Of a DNA stretch of 64,000 nucleotides, positions 51,286 through 60,021 are shown piece by piece. The stretch is from Desulfolinea sp964487745. Its GTDB lineage: Bacteria > Chloroflexota > Anaerolineae > Anaerolineales > Villigracilaceae. Under the pieces are notes generated by a model, which saw nothing but the letters and a program-made list of their open reading frames with translations, made no database searches and had not been told where the DNA came from. Position 1 is the first letter of the stretch. The number at the start of each line of letters is the position of its first letter. Where the stretch lies: positions 62,001 to 126,000 of the forward strand of contig CAZASG010000002.1 of NCBI GenBank assembly GCA_964487745.1, given 5' to 3'. A program made the translations under genes and the position numbers.

Positions 51286-53937
51286 CTACTCAGCGGGCCA
51301 AGAGTCGTCAATTTGTTGCAAGGCACCCTCTTGATCGATCGAGCCGCTAACATAGTCGGTCATGTACTTCCAGAATGTACCAGCACCAACGGCACCAGGC
51401 ATCAAGTCAGAAGCATCAAAGCGGAAGGAGTCAGCGTTCAGGATGATCTCAGCAACACCACGAGTGACAGAATCAGCGTACCAATCCAGATCAGAGTCGT
51501 TGTGCGGTGAAATTGCGCCACCAGCTTCAACCCAACCTTTGACAGAGTCACCGGTCGAGAAGTATTGTATGGTTGCACGAACTTCGGGGCGATCATTGAA
51601 CATCGAATAGATGTCACCAGCGCCCAAGACAGGTTTGCCATACTGCTCATCAATCGGGGGCAGGTAGAAGAAGTCATAGTCTACGCCCGCTTCCTTGCCT
51701 TCAGGGAAGAAGGAGGTGATGAAGTTACCTTGGCGGTGCAGCCAGCATTTAGGCGGTGAATCGAACATCGGGGTGGGGGCATCACCAAAGAAGGTGGTCG
51801 GGATAGAAGCCTGCCCGCCATAGACGTAAGCATCATTGAACCAAATGTCCGTCACGTAACCAAGAGCATTCTGTACTTCAGGGGAGTTGAAGGGCAATTC
51901 GCCAGCAACCCATTTGTCGTAGTTCTCAAGGGAAGTCGTGCGGAGCATGGTGTCTTCGAGCCAGTCGGTCATTGCCCAACCGGTTGCAGCACCAGACTCA
52001 ATACCGATACACCAGGGGGTGTCACCATCAGAGGCGATGGTTTCGGTCAGCGTCATCATCTCATCCCAGGTGGTGGGAACTTCGTAGCCAGCGGCATCAA
52101 ACTCTGCCTTCGGATAGAAGACGAGGGATTTGCCGTTCGCGCGACCCCAAACACCAGCCATGATAGGACCATCAGGGCCTTCCATGGTGCCCATATCGAG
52201 CCAGGACTGGATGTAGTTCTGCTTCAGCCAATCTTCATTGATCACACCGTTCAGGTCAACGACCTGACCTTTGGCAACCATCGTCGAGAGCAAGCCGGGC
52301 TGAGGGAAGTCAACAATGTCGGGAGCATCGCCACCATCTACACGGATGGTGATCGAGGCTTCGAATTCCTTCGAGCCTTCATATTGAATATCGATGCCAG
52401 TGGCTTCTTCGAAAGCTGCAATGGATTCGTCAAATTTGACGGCATCAGCATCGGTGAAGGGACCAGACATCGTCACTACAGTACCTTCATATTCACCTTC
52501 GTAGGCAGCAGCCAGTTCATCACCTGCGGGAGCCATAGCTGCGGGTTCTGCGCCATCAGCAGCGGGCCAGGAGTCGTCAATTTGTTGCAAGGCACCCTCT
52601 TGATCGATCGAGCCGCTAACATAGTCGGTCATGTACTTCCAGAATGTACCAGCACCAACGGCACCAGGCATCAAGTCAGAAGCATCAAAGCGGAAGGAGT
52701 CAGCGTTCAGGATGATCTCAGCAACACCACGAGTGACAGAATCAGCGTACCAATCCAGATCAGAGTCGTTGTGCGGTGAAATTGCGCCACCAGCTTCAAC
52801 CCAACCTTTGACAGAGTCACCGGTCGAGAAGTATTGTATGGTTGCACGAACTTCGGGGCGATCATTGAACATCGAATAGATGTCACCAGCGCCCAAGACA
52901 GGTTTGCCATACTGCTCATCAATCGGGGGCAGGTAGAAGAAGTCATAGTCTACGCCCGCTTCCTTGCCTTCAGGGAAGAAGGAGGTGATGAAGTTACCTT
53001 GGCGGTGCAGCCAGCATTTAGGCGGTGAATCGAACATCGGGGTGGGGGCATCACCAAAGAAGGTGGTCGGGATAGAAGCCTGCCCGCCATAGACGTAAGC
53101 ATCATTGAACCAAATGTCCGTCACGTAACCAAGAGCATTCTGTACTTCAGGGGAGTTGAAGGGCAATTCGCCAGCAACCCATTTGTCGTAGTTCTCAAGG
53201 GAAGTCGTGCGGAGCATGGTGTCTTCGAGCCAGTCGGTCATTGCCCAACCGGTTGCAGCACCAGACTCAATACCGATACACCAGGGGGTGTCACCATCAG
53301 AGGCGATGGTTTCGGTCAGCGTCATCATCTCATCCCAGGTGGTGGGAACTTCGTAGCCAGCGGCATCAAACTCTGCCTTCGGATAGAAGACGAGGGATTT
53401 GCCGTTCGCGCGACCCCAAACACCAGCCATGATAGGACCATCAGGGCCTTCCATGGTGCCCATATCGAGCCAGGACTGGATGTAGTTCTGCTTCAGCCAA
53501 TCTTCATTGATCACACCGTTCAGGTCAACGACCTGACCTTTGGCAACCATCGTCGAGAGCAAGCCGGGCTGAGGGAAGTCAACAATGTCGGGAGCATCGC
53601 CACCGTCTACACGGATGGTGATCGAGGCTTCGAATTCTTTCGAGCCTTCATATTGAATATCGATGCCAGTGGCAGCTTCATAAGCCGCAACAGATTCTTC
53701 GAATTTGACGGCATCAGCATCCGTGAAGGGACCAGACATCGTCACTACAGTACCTTCATACATGCCAGCGTAAGCATTCTCTAGCTCTTGTCCTGCCGGG
53801 GCTGGAGCTGCGCCAGAAGGTTCTTCTACGGCGGGTTCTTCAGCGACAGGAGTTTCTGGGGCAGCAGGAGAACACGCTGACACAAAAATACTCACTACCA
53901 GCAAAAGAGCCATGAGAGTTAAAAGTGTTTTCTTCAT
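51286..53937 (-). CDS. Tandem-duplicated sugar-binding lipoprotein (two binding domains in one chain)
   Basis: An 883-aa exported lipoprotein, about twice the usual 420-450. The signal peptide ends in a lipobox (IFVSAC, Cys at about 22), then a Glu/Pro/Ala linker. Two carbohydrate-binding (MalE-like) domains follow, residues about 46-465 and about 468-883, nearly identical throughout. The only obviously different parts are the first 40 or so residues of each copy (APAGQELENAYAGMYEG against APAGDELAAAYEGEYEG). The second copy has no signal peptide; it is joined by a short Ala-rich linker (AADGAEPAAM). The frame is continuous, so a single chain is predicted. It belongs to the LacI-controlled operon. 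A collapse or error in assembly is a less likely alternative; see findings. Confidence 0.85.
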   Translation of the reverse strand: MKKTLLTLMALLLVVSIFVSACSPAAPETPVAEEPAVEEPSGAAPAPAGQELENAYAGMYEGTVVTMSGPFTDADAVKFEESVAAYEAATGIDIQYEGSKEFEASITIRVDGGDAPDIVDFPQPGLLSTMVAKGQVVDLNGVINEDWLKQNYIQSWLDMGTMEGPDGPIMAGVWGRANGKSLVFYPKAEFDAAGYEVPTTWDEMMTLTETIASDGDTPWCIGIESGAATGWAMTDWLEDTMLRTTSLENYDKWVAGELPFNSPEVQNALGYVTDIWFNDAYVYGGQASIPTTFFGDAPTPMFDSPPKCWLHRQGNFITSFFPEGKEAGVDYDFFYLPPIDEQYGKPVLGAGDIYSMFNDRPEVRATIQYFSTGDSVKGWVEAGGAISPHNDSDLDWYADSVTRGVAEIILNADSFRFDASDLMPGAVGAGTFWKYMTDYVSGSIDQEGALQQIDDSWPAADGAEPAAMAPAGDELAAAYEGEYEGTVVTMSGPFTDADAVKFDESIAAFEEATGIDIQYEGSKEFEASITIRVDGGDAPDIVDFPQPGLLSTMVAKGQVVDLNGVINEDWLKQNYIQSWLDMGTMEGPDGPIMAGVWGRANGKSLVFYPKAEFDAAGYEVPTTWDEMMTLTETIASDGDTPWCIGIESGAATGWAMTDWLEDTMLRTTSLENYDKWVAGELPFNSPEVQNALGYVTDIWFNDAYVYGGQASIPTTFFGDAPTPMFDSPPKCWLHRQGNFITSFFPEGKEAGVDYDFFYLPPIDEQYGKPVLGAGDIYSMFNDRPEVRATIQYFSTGDSVKGWVEAGGAISPHNDSDLDWYADSVTRGVAEIILNADSFRFDASDLMPGAVGAGTFWKYMTDYVSGSIDQEGALQQIDDSWPAE
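51302..52397 (-). repeat. Direct repeat, C-terminal copy of the binding-domain duplication
   Basis: The copy matches 52571-53666 with an offset of 1269 bp. I compared the two line by line and found no difference from 51302 to 52335; the first are single silent changes at 52336 and 52369. Beyond about 52400 the copies diverge quickly. Confidence 0.88.
52571..53666 (-). repeat. Direct repeat, N-terminal copy of the binding-domain duplication
   Basis: Partner of 51302-52397, 1269 bp (423 codons) away. Identity over more than 1 kb, including third codon positions, implies very recent duplication or gene conversion. Confidence 0.88.
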
Positions 53938-54058
53938 TACAGTTATTCCTCCGAATAGGGTTTGTAAAGGTTAAGTTCAAAAAGGGGTTTTTTAGTATTT
54001 TTTCTTTACTACATCACCTCCTTGTATTTAGGAGAGTATTTTTTATTGATCACAGGAG

Positions 54059-55087
54059 TTATATCGCTCGACAAGAATGGCGCACAATAAGTTCTGTGTC
54101 CAAAATCACCTTTCGCTTTTTTACTTCTTCTCCCTTTAGCAAATCAAGAAGTAAAAGACAGGCCTCAGAAGCCAATTTTTGAGCTGGCAACCTGATCGTT
54201 GTAAGTGGGGGGTCTGAATAGGATGCCCAGGGAATATCATCAAAACCAATAAGGGAAATATCTTCGGGTATGCACAATCCTGCTTCGCGCAGCGCAGATT
54301 TAGCACCCATCGCCACATTGTCGCTTGCAACAAAAACCGCAGTGAATTCCTCTTGAGCAGCTAATAAAGATTGCATGGCTTCATAACCGCTTTGGGGGTG
54401 AAAATCCGCATAACGAATAAGCGAATCTTCTGGTGTGATCCCGGATTCAAGAAGAGCATCTTTATAACCAAGAACACGATCAAGTGCAGCCCCGTAAGAG
54501 GGGCGAGCATTACCAATGCAAGCAATCTTGGTATGCCCAAGGTCAAGCAGATATCGCGTCGCTTTCTTTGCCGCGCTGCGGTTATCCACATCAACGGCAT
54601 AAAGTTCAAGGTCTTCCAGCTTCCCCATAAGCACAGTAGGGATACCGACTTCTTCCAGTTTTTTTAGGCCTTTGTCCCCAAGGAGAGGCGTTAACAAAAT
54701 CATGGCATCAATACTTTTTGCTCTCGCAAGTTCTAAATAAACCCGTTCCTGATGTCCTTCTTCTACAAGCTCGATCATTAAACGGAATTTTTCTTTTTTT
54801 GTAACTTCTAACAATCCCCCCAGGATTTGCGGTAAAAAAGTATCTGAAGAAATATGGTGTGGGCTTCGTGTCATGATCAGCCCAATGGCTTTTGTGCGTT
54901 TTGTAGCTAATGCTTGAGCTGTTGCGTTAGGGACATAGTTTAGGGCTTCAGCTGCATCATGCACTTTTTGTCGTGTTTCCGGGGGAATACTCGCACCCTT
55001 CACATCATTAAGCACGAGCGAAACAGTCGTTCGCGATACACCTGCTAAATTTGCTACGTCCTGGCTTGTTGCATGTTTGTTTTTCAC
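54059..55087 (-). CDS. LacI-family transcriptional regulator
   Basis: A 342-aa repressor starting at GTG with GGAG 6 nt upstream. The helix-turn-helix (about 8-28) is SQDVANLAGVSRTTVSLVLN. The hinge helix (about 48-60) is TAQALATKRT, and the effector domain has the periplasmic-binding fold with GFDDIPWASYSDPPLTTIR near the C-terminus. It lies directly upstream of the tandem binding-protein gene with no evident terminator between, and its own promoter carries a double palindromic operator (55105-55129), so it most likely represses the whole first sugar operon including itself. The inducer is probably a sugar or sugar phosphate from that operon. Confidence 0.93.
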   Translation of the reverse strand: MKNKHATSQDVANLAGVSRTTVSLVLNDVKGASIPPETRQKVHDAAEALNYVPNATAQALATKRTKAIGLIMTRSPHHISSDTFLPQILGGLLEVTKKEKFRLMIELVEEGHQERVYLELARAKSIDAMILLTPLLGDKGLKKLEEVGIPTVLMGKLEDLELYAVDVDNRSAAKKATRYLLDLGHTKIACIGNARPSYGAALDRVLGYKDALLESGITPEDSLIRYADFHPQSGYEAMQSLLAAQEEFTAVFVASDNVAMGAKSALREAGLCIPEDISLIGFDDIPWASYSDPPLTTIRLPAQKLASEACLLLLDLLKGEEVKKRKVILDTELIVRHSCRAI

Positions 55088-55104
55088 AAAAGCTCCATAC
55101 TTAG

Positions 55105-55129
55105 TAACGCGCGTTAGTAACGCGCGTTA
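55105..55129. promoter_or_regulatory. Tandem palindromic LacI-type operator
   Basis: The perfect palindrome TAACGCGCGTTA occurs twice, at 55105-55116 and 55118-55129, with centres 13 bp apart. The CG-centred inverted repeat is the usual form for LacI-family operators. It lies immediately downstream of the -10 box of the lacI promoter, over the expected transcription start, so binding would block initiation. Confidence 0.85.
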
Positions 55130-55131
55130 AC

Positions 55132-55160
55132 AGTGTAGCAAAAAAGAAATAGGGAGTCAA
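55132..55160 (-). promoter_or_regulatory. Promoter of the lacI / first sugar operon
   Basis: TTGACT (55160-55155) and TACACT (55137-55132) are separated by 17 bp with TGC before the -10 box. The double operator begins 3 bp downstream. It is the only good promoter seen ahead of the tandem binding-protein gene, which supports co-transcription. Confidence 0.75.
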
Positions 55161-55302
55161 TATTATTTCAACTATTTCTAGGGAAATCTCCCATTCCCCC
55201 TTTATGTAGCATAGATACTTTCACTAAATGCGTCGATTGGACATTCTGCCCTATCTCACACCTACTTCGCAAACAGCCGCAGGAGCAGGGATATTGCAAA
55301 TG

Positions 55303-56526
55303 CTAAACAGGCTCTCGCAAAACAGGACAGGTCATACAATGCCCCCCACCACGTCCACGTCCAAGCTCAGAACCGGGAATGGTCAGTACCGTTACACCGG
55401 CTTCTTTCAATTTATGGTTGGTCCATTCATTTCGATCATAGGCCACAACCACACCAGGCTCCAGCGCCACGACGTTATTACCGTCATCCCACTGCTCGCG
55501 CTCCTGATTGAAATCATCTCCGCCAGTGGAAATAGCGCGCAGTTCCTTTAGGCCCATCGCATCCTGAACAGCTTCGAGCCAGCCTTTCTCTTCGACAGTG
55601 ATATCCAGCATTCCTTTCTTGCCAGGGCGATAGCTGATCGGCTGGATACGGTTGATAACCTGCTCATAGATCGTGACCAGATCACGATCACAGAAAGTAA
55701 AGATCGTGTCCAGATGCATACTCGCCCGATCGCGGGGCATACGCGCAGCCAGAACATGGGTAGCGGCTTCGTTCTCAAAAAGGGTTTGTGCCAATAAAGT
55801 CACGGCCTGATAGGTCGTGCGTTCACCCATCCCAATCAGCACAACACCATTCCCAACCGGCATCACATCCCCACCTTCGATCATGGCACTACCATAATCT
55901 ATGTCAGGATCACCCCACCAAATATTGAAATCACCTTTCTTGAAGTCAGGGTGATATTTGTAAATGGCATCCATGTGTAAAGATTCTTTTCGGCGTGGCG
56001 TCCAGAACATAGGATTGATGGTCACGCCCTCGTATATCCAGGATGAGCTATCACGGGTGAAAAGCTGGTTGGGCAGTGGGGGCAAAACAAACTCATTGCC
56101 TCCATAGGCTTTTTGACATGGCGTGCATAAATCGGGAGGGAGTTCACCCATCGTCAAACCGCCGATCAAGTGCGTGGCGAGTTCAACGGAATCCATTTCA
56201 TCCATCCAGGCACGCAGTTCAACAGCGCCACCCACGCCCACGTCGTAGGGCGTTAGCTTCCGATCCAAAACATAGGCACGTCCTTCCACATCATCCAAAA
56301 CCTCTGCCAAAAGCGTGTGAACGTGCATGACTTGCACATCATAATCATCTCGCATCAACTTCACAAAAATATCATGATCTTCCTGCGCTTTATGCGTCCA
56401 GATCACATCGTCAAAAAGCAGCTCCTTGCAATTGGATGGCGTAAGCCGCCGCATTTCCAAGCCCGGACGATGGACGATAACCTTGCGCAATTTCCCCACT
56501 TCAGAATAAACACCGAATTTACTCAT
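55303..56526 (-). CDS. arcA: Arginine deiminase
   Basis: A 407-aa cytoplasmic enzyme that hydrolyses L-arginine to citrulline and ammonia. The catalytic Cys is C397 in GGGHCMTCP. The His/Glu part is in ASMHLDTIFTFCDRD (about 265-280), and the start VYSEVGKLRKVIVHRPG is typical. Length is normal. AAGGAG precedes the ATG. No carbamate kinase, ornithine carbamoyltransferase or arginine/ornithine antiporter gene is nearby, so an arginine-fermentation operon is not present in this window. It is separated from both sugar operons by non-coding gaps. Confidence 0.95.
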   Translation of the reverse strand: MSKFGVYSEVGKLRKVIVHRPGLEMRRLTPSNCKELLFDDVIWTHKAQEDHDIFVKLMRDDYDVQVMHVHTLLAEVLDDVEGRAYVLDRKLTPYDVGVGGAVELRAWMDEMDSVELATHLIGGLTMGELPPDLCTPCQKAYGGNEFVLPPLPNQLFTRDSSSWIYEGVTINPMFWTPRRKESLHMDAIYKYHPDFKKGDFNIWWGDPDIDYGSAMIEGGDVMPVGNGVVLIGMGERTTYQAVTLLAQTLFENEAATHVLAARMPRDRASMHLDTIFTFCDRDLVTIYEQVINRIQPISYRPGKKGMLDITVEEKGWLEAVQDAMGLKELRAISTGGDDFNQEREQWDDGNNVVALEPGVVVAYDRNEWTNHKLKEAGVTVLTIPGSELGRGRGGGHCMTCPVLREPV

Positions 56527-56764
56527 AAAATCTCCTTTTGGATAAGTGCACGAATCGCTCTTGCATTTGGCTTGCTACCATCCAAGATTTACTGTTTGAT
56601 CCCAAACCGGATCGCTCTCAAAGCAACGTAGAGAGTGCGCTGCAATTCAGGGTAACAAGATACGATGTGCAAATGTTTTGCCAGATGCAATGCACACATA
56701 TCATAAACCACAACGTTTCTACAAGGTGAGATATCTGGATATTTTCTTTCCCCGTTAGTTCAGT

Positions 56765-58519
56765 TTATGCAAATTTCCGCAACCAAAAAACAGCATAGGG
56801 TGGCAAAGTTAATTCCAGGAGAGAGCTATCGAGGGGGATGCGGGTTGTAGTAATCAGATCGACCAAGGCAACCGTTTCTTTGAAGGGCAGCAAGCTCAAA
56901 TCGAGGGCGATGCGCTGTGCTTTATCCGTAATATTGTGGAGGCAAAGGAGAACTTCGGTACCATCCAACGATGTACGGGTGAGAGCAAAGAGCGCAGGGT
57001 CTACATCGAGTACTTCCTGCCCACTGAGGGGATGGAAAGCGAATTGTGCTTGGCGGACATCCAGCAGTTGGCGATAACCTTGATAGACATACTGGCGCAG
57101 GGAGTTAGCAACGGAGAGTTCTCTTTCGAGGGTTTTGAGTGAGAGCTTCTGACGGTTGATGGCACGATAGCGTCCGCTTTGGGCGACACCTTTGCTCCAG
57201 TTTTGCGAGCCGACCAGGCTGTGGAAGTAAATTCCAGGCACACCGCGCAGTGAAAGCATGATTGCTTGAGCGGCAAGGAAACGTTTGGCAACGATTGCCG
57301 GATCTTCATTGAGATTATCAGGATCACCGAGGGCGTCGAGGTAGTTGATGTTGAGTTCGTAGGGGCTTTGGCTGCCATCCCCATTGCTCTTGTAGGCAAC
57401 ATTACCGCCCAGACGATGAGTACGCTCAACAGCAGCGTTGATCTCGGCGGGTGTGAGAATATCGCGAACGGGGGTAATGCCGATGCCATCGTGGCTGGCG
57501 AGGAAATTGAAAAAGGTCGCCCGCTCGGAGGGAAGCTCAAGGGTTTGCGCCCAATTGGTCAGTTTTTGGGCGTCCCTACTATGGAAGGTATGTAAAACGA
57601 GCGTGGGGAGGGCGAAATTGTAGACCATCTGTGCTTCATTAAGACCATCGCCAAAATATGCGATATTGTCTTTATGCGGAACGTTGGTCTCAGTGATAAG
57701 AGCAACATTTGGGGCAACTTCATCAAGGACAGTCCGTACGAGTTGGATAATGCGGTGCGTTTCGGGAAGGTTTGCCGAGGAAGTTTCGAGATCTTTCCAA
57801 AGATAGGTGACTGCGTCAAGACGGATAAATTCTGCACCCTGTGCAACATAGAAGAGCAAAATATCGATGACTTCAAAAAGCACAGCGGGGTTAGCATAAT
57901 TCAGATCAACCTGGTCGTTGCTAAAAGTTGTCCAGATATGCTTTTCACCTTCATGGGTTTGGAAAGGGGTCAGGAGAGGTGAAGAACGGGGGCGGAAGAC
58001 TTTCGAAATATCGGCTTTGGGATCAGTAACGGTAAAGAAATTGTCGTATTCTTTTTTACCTTCAAGAAACCCCTGAAATTCAGCACTGGAAGCAGAAATA
58101 TGATTGACTACCGCGTCGAACATTAAACGAAAATGCTTGCCCAGCTCAGCAATATCGTGCCATGTGCCAAGATCGGGATCAACCTGTCGGTAGTCAATGA
58201 CCGAGAAGCCATCATCCGATGAGTAGGGGTAAAAGGGTAGAACGTGAATGGAGCTGACTACATCTCCAAAGTATTTTTTCAAAAAAGCGGTCAGGGTTTG
58301 GAGCGGAGCATCTCCTTTTTCTTGTACCATATCCCCGTAGGTGATGATGATCGCATCTCTTTCACTAACCCGTCGTCCACTACTTGAATCAGCAAGTTCA
58401 GGGTGTTTGTTTTTGTATTGCTCTAACTGTTTTATCAAGGTATCAGTTAGAGCAGGAGCAATATCGGCACCGTAGATGAAGGCAAGGTGGGTAGATATTT
58501 TCTTTTCAAGATCACTCAT
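56765..58519 (-). CDS. GH13 sugar phosphorylase, glucosylglycerate phosphorylase-like
   Basis: A 584-aa GH13 subfamily 18 enzyme, longer than sucrose phosphorylase and close in length to E. coli YcjM (glucosylglycerate phosphorylase). The nucleophile is D235 in FIRLDAVTYLW, the acid/base E277 in ITETNVPH and the transition-state Asp D344 in ASHDGIG. The product should be alpha-glucose 1-phosphate. It is the last gene of the second sugar operon, after a GT4 glycosyltransferase. No signal peptide. The exact acceptor (glycerate, sucrose 6-phosphate or another) cannot be read from motifs. Confidence 0.88.
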   Translation of the reverse strand: MSDLEKKISTHLAFIYGADIAPALTDTLIKQLEQYKNKHPELADSSSGRRVSERDAIIITYGDMVQEKGDAPLQTLTAFLKKYFGDVVSSIHVLPFYPYSSDDGFSVIDYRQVDPDLGTWHDIAELGKHFRLMFDAVVNHISASSAEFQGFLEGKKEYDNFFTVTDPKADISKVFRPRSSPLLTPFQTHEGEKHIWTTFSNDQVDLNYANPAVLFEVIDILLFYVAQGAEFIRLDAVTYLWKDLETSSANLPETHRIIQLVRTVLDEVAPNVALITETNVPHKDNIAYFGDGLNEAQMVYNFALPTLVLHTFHSRDAQKLTNWAQTLELPSERATFFNFLASHDGIGITPVRDILTPAEINAAVERTHRLGGNVAYKSNGDGSQSPYELNINYLDALGDPDNLNEDPAIVAKRFLAAQAIMLSLRGVPGIYFHSLVGSQNWSKGVAQSGRYRAINRQKLSLKTLERELSVANSLRQYVYQGYRQLLDVRQAQFAFHPLSGQEVLDVDPALFALTRTSLDGTEVLLCLHNITDKAQRIALDLSLLPFKETVALVDLITTTRIPLDSSLLELTLPPYAVFWLRKFA

Positions 58520-58577
58520 AAATAATTTCTTCTTCTAAAAAATTGCTTAGGATGACGCTTAGGAATTATAAGTCCAG

Positions 58578-59945
58578 TTAGAGCGGTATTTTCAAAATCT
58601 CTTCGTTCAAAATCTTTCGCAAGGTTTTTAGGGAGTAATGCTCTTTCGCCAAGTTAAGATTTTTCTGCACCATTGTCTGGCGTAATTCAGCATCCGTCAA
58701 GAGGTTGAGCGCTTGTTCTACGGCTTTGCTCATGGTATCTTCCGGGACTTGCGCCAACCCGGCAGCATTATATCCACTTATCTCACTGCCAAGCGAGATG
58801 ACATCAAATCCGCTTCCGCCAATATCAGCCTGATAGACCGGATACTCAAACAACATGACCGGCAGCTCGGCGCGTATGGCTTCCAGAAATTGGTTGCCCC
58901 AGCCTTCCCACAGGCTTGGGTAAGTCACGAAGTCTGCAAAAACATAAGTGTCCCAGAGGGAATAGACTTTATGCCCGTTTGCTTTGCCGCGATTGCTGGC
59001 AACCCATTCTTCGATAAAAAGCAGATCAACACCTTCTGCTGCAGCTTTTTCTTTTAGCTTATCAGTGTACCCTCCGTCCGTATCATCCCGCGAATAACCA
59101 GCGGAGACCAATACGATCCGGCTTTCTGGCGAAAAAGAGCGTCCATCGAAGAGCCCTTTTTCTTCCAAAACCCCGCGCCGCTTCTGGATCTCAGCGGTCA
59201 GATCAATCGCCAATTCAATGCCTTTGCGGGCTACGATCCGCGTCGCTTGCAAGATCAGCAAGTCCTTATCGTCTAATCCAATGGCTGCACGAAAATCACT
59301 ATTGAAGTCATCCTGCGTCCATGCAGGCGCATCAAAATCAAAGATATTCGGTACCACGCGTGCTCGGGCTCCCGTACGTTTTTCAAGCTCTGTCTGAGCC
59401 AGACTATTGATGACCACATGGCGGATATTAGGGTTAATGGGAGGGAGATAATTCTCGGCGACGTCTTTGGCCGCCGCGCAAGTGAGGGTTTTGTCGTCTC
59501 CGCGCTCCCAGTAGAAATCATGATGATGGGCGATTGCGGGCAGATCAAACTCCTGACGAACTTTTTCGAGCGCAACCGCGAGACTTGGGCTTGCTCCCAC
59601 GCACCAGATATTTTGTACGATGAGAAGCTCGATCTGCCGCTCAAGAACGAATTGCCGAAGTTTTTCCGTCAAAACGGCAACCTGCCGCTTGAGTTCAGCC
59701 TGGTAGCCCGACTCGTCAAAATCGCGGAGTTCCTTGAAGGTATTGTAGGCTAATTTCGCCACGTCTTGGCGGTGATGGTATATCTCCGGGATCAAGGTTC
59801 CTTTGGCGGTGCCCAAGTCCCCAGCGCAGAGCGATACGTGATGTCCCATCTCCTCGAGGATGCGCTGCCATTTTTCGATCTCCAATGACACGCCATCCGT
59901 ATGTCTAACTTGATAGTGAATGATGCCGATGTTTTTTGGTTTCAT
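58578..59945 (-). CDS. GT4 glycosyltransferase, possibly (mannosyl)glucosylglycerate-type
   Basis: A 455-aa GT-B enzyme of family GT4. The N-terminal TDGVSLEIEKWQRILEEMGH resembles transferases that make or extend glucosylglycerate, as I recall from mannosylglucosylglycerate synthases. The donor-site EX7E motif is in SLWEGWGNQFLEA (about 370-382), and RKGIELAI marks the phosphate site. No signal peptide. It lies between MalG-type permease and GH13 phosphorylase genes, with a hairpin at 59959-60001 upstream. A synthetic enzyme in an uptake/phosphorolysis operon is unexpected and may point to turnover of a compatible solute. Confidence 0.82.
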   Translation of the reverse strand: MKPKNIGIIHYQVRHTDGVSLEIEKWQRILEEMGHHVSLCAGDLGTAKGTLIPEIYHHRQDVAKLAYNTFKELRDFDESGYQAELKRQVAVLTEKLRQFVLERQIELLIVQNIWCVGASPSLAVALEKVRQEFDLPAIAHHHDFYWERGDDKTLTCAAAKDVAENYLPPINPNIRHVVINSLAQTELEKRTGARARVVPNIFDFDAPAWTQDDFNSDFRAAIGLDDKDLLILQATRIVARKGIELAIDLTAEIQKRRGVLEEKGLFDGRSFSPESRIVLVSAGYSRDDTDGGYTDKLKEKAAAEGVDLLFIEEWVASNRGKANGHKVYSLWDTYVFADFVTYPSLWEGWGNQFLEAIRAELPVMLFEYPVYQADIGGSGFDVISLGSEISGYNAAGLAQVPEDTMSKAVEQALNLLTDAELRQTMVQKNLNLAKEHYSLKTLRKILNEEILKIPL

Positions 59946-59958
59946 GGTCAGATAAAGG

Positions 59959-60001
59959 TGCGCCGCATCTCAAGAAGATTATCTACTCAAGATACGGCGC
60001 A
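59959..60001 (-). terminator. Hairpin between permease and glycosyltransferase genes
   Basis: A 16-bp imperfect stem (TGCGCCGTATCTTGAG with CTTGAGATGCGGCGCA, two G-U or mismatched positions) lies 21 nt past the permease stop. No T-run follows, so it is more likely an mRNA-processing or stability hairpin. Confidence 0.5.
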
Positions 60002-60021
60002 ATAAATAAGGAGCACGTATT

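Noticed and set aside
51286..53937. Two separate binding-protein genes
   Set aside because: The frame is continuous through the junction, and the second copy has no start site, signal peptide or ribosome site.
55303..56526. An arginine deiminase pathway operon
   Set aside because: Only arcA is present; arcB, arcC and arcD are not in the window.
56527..56764. Possible tRNA or small RNA in the gap between arginine deiminase and GH13 genes
   Set aside because: No acceptor stem, T-loop consensus or terminator could be found; nothing is supported there.
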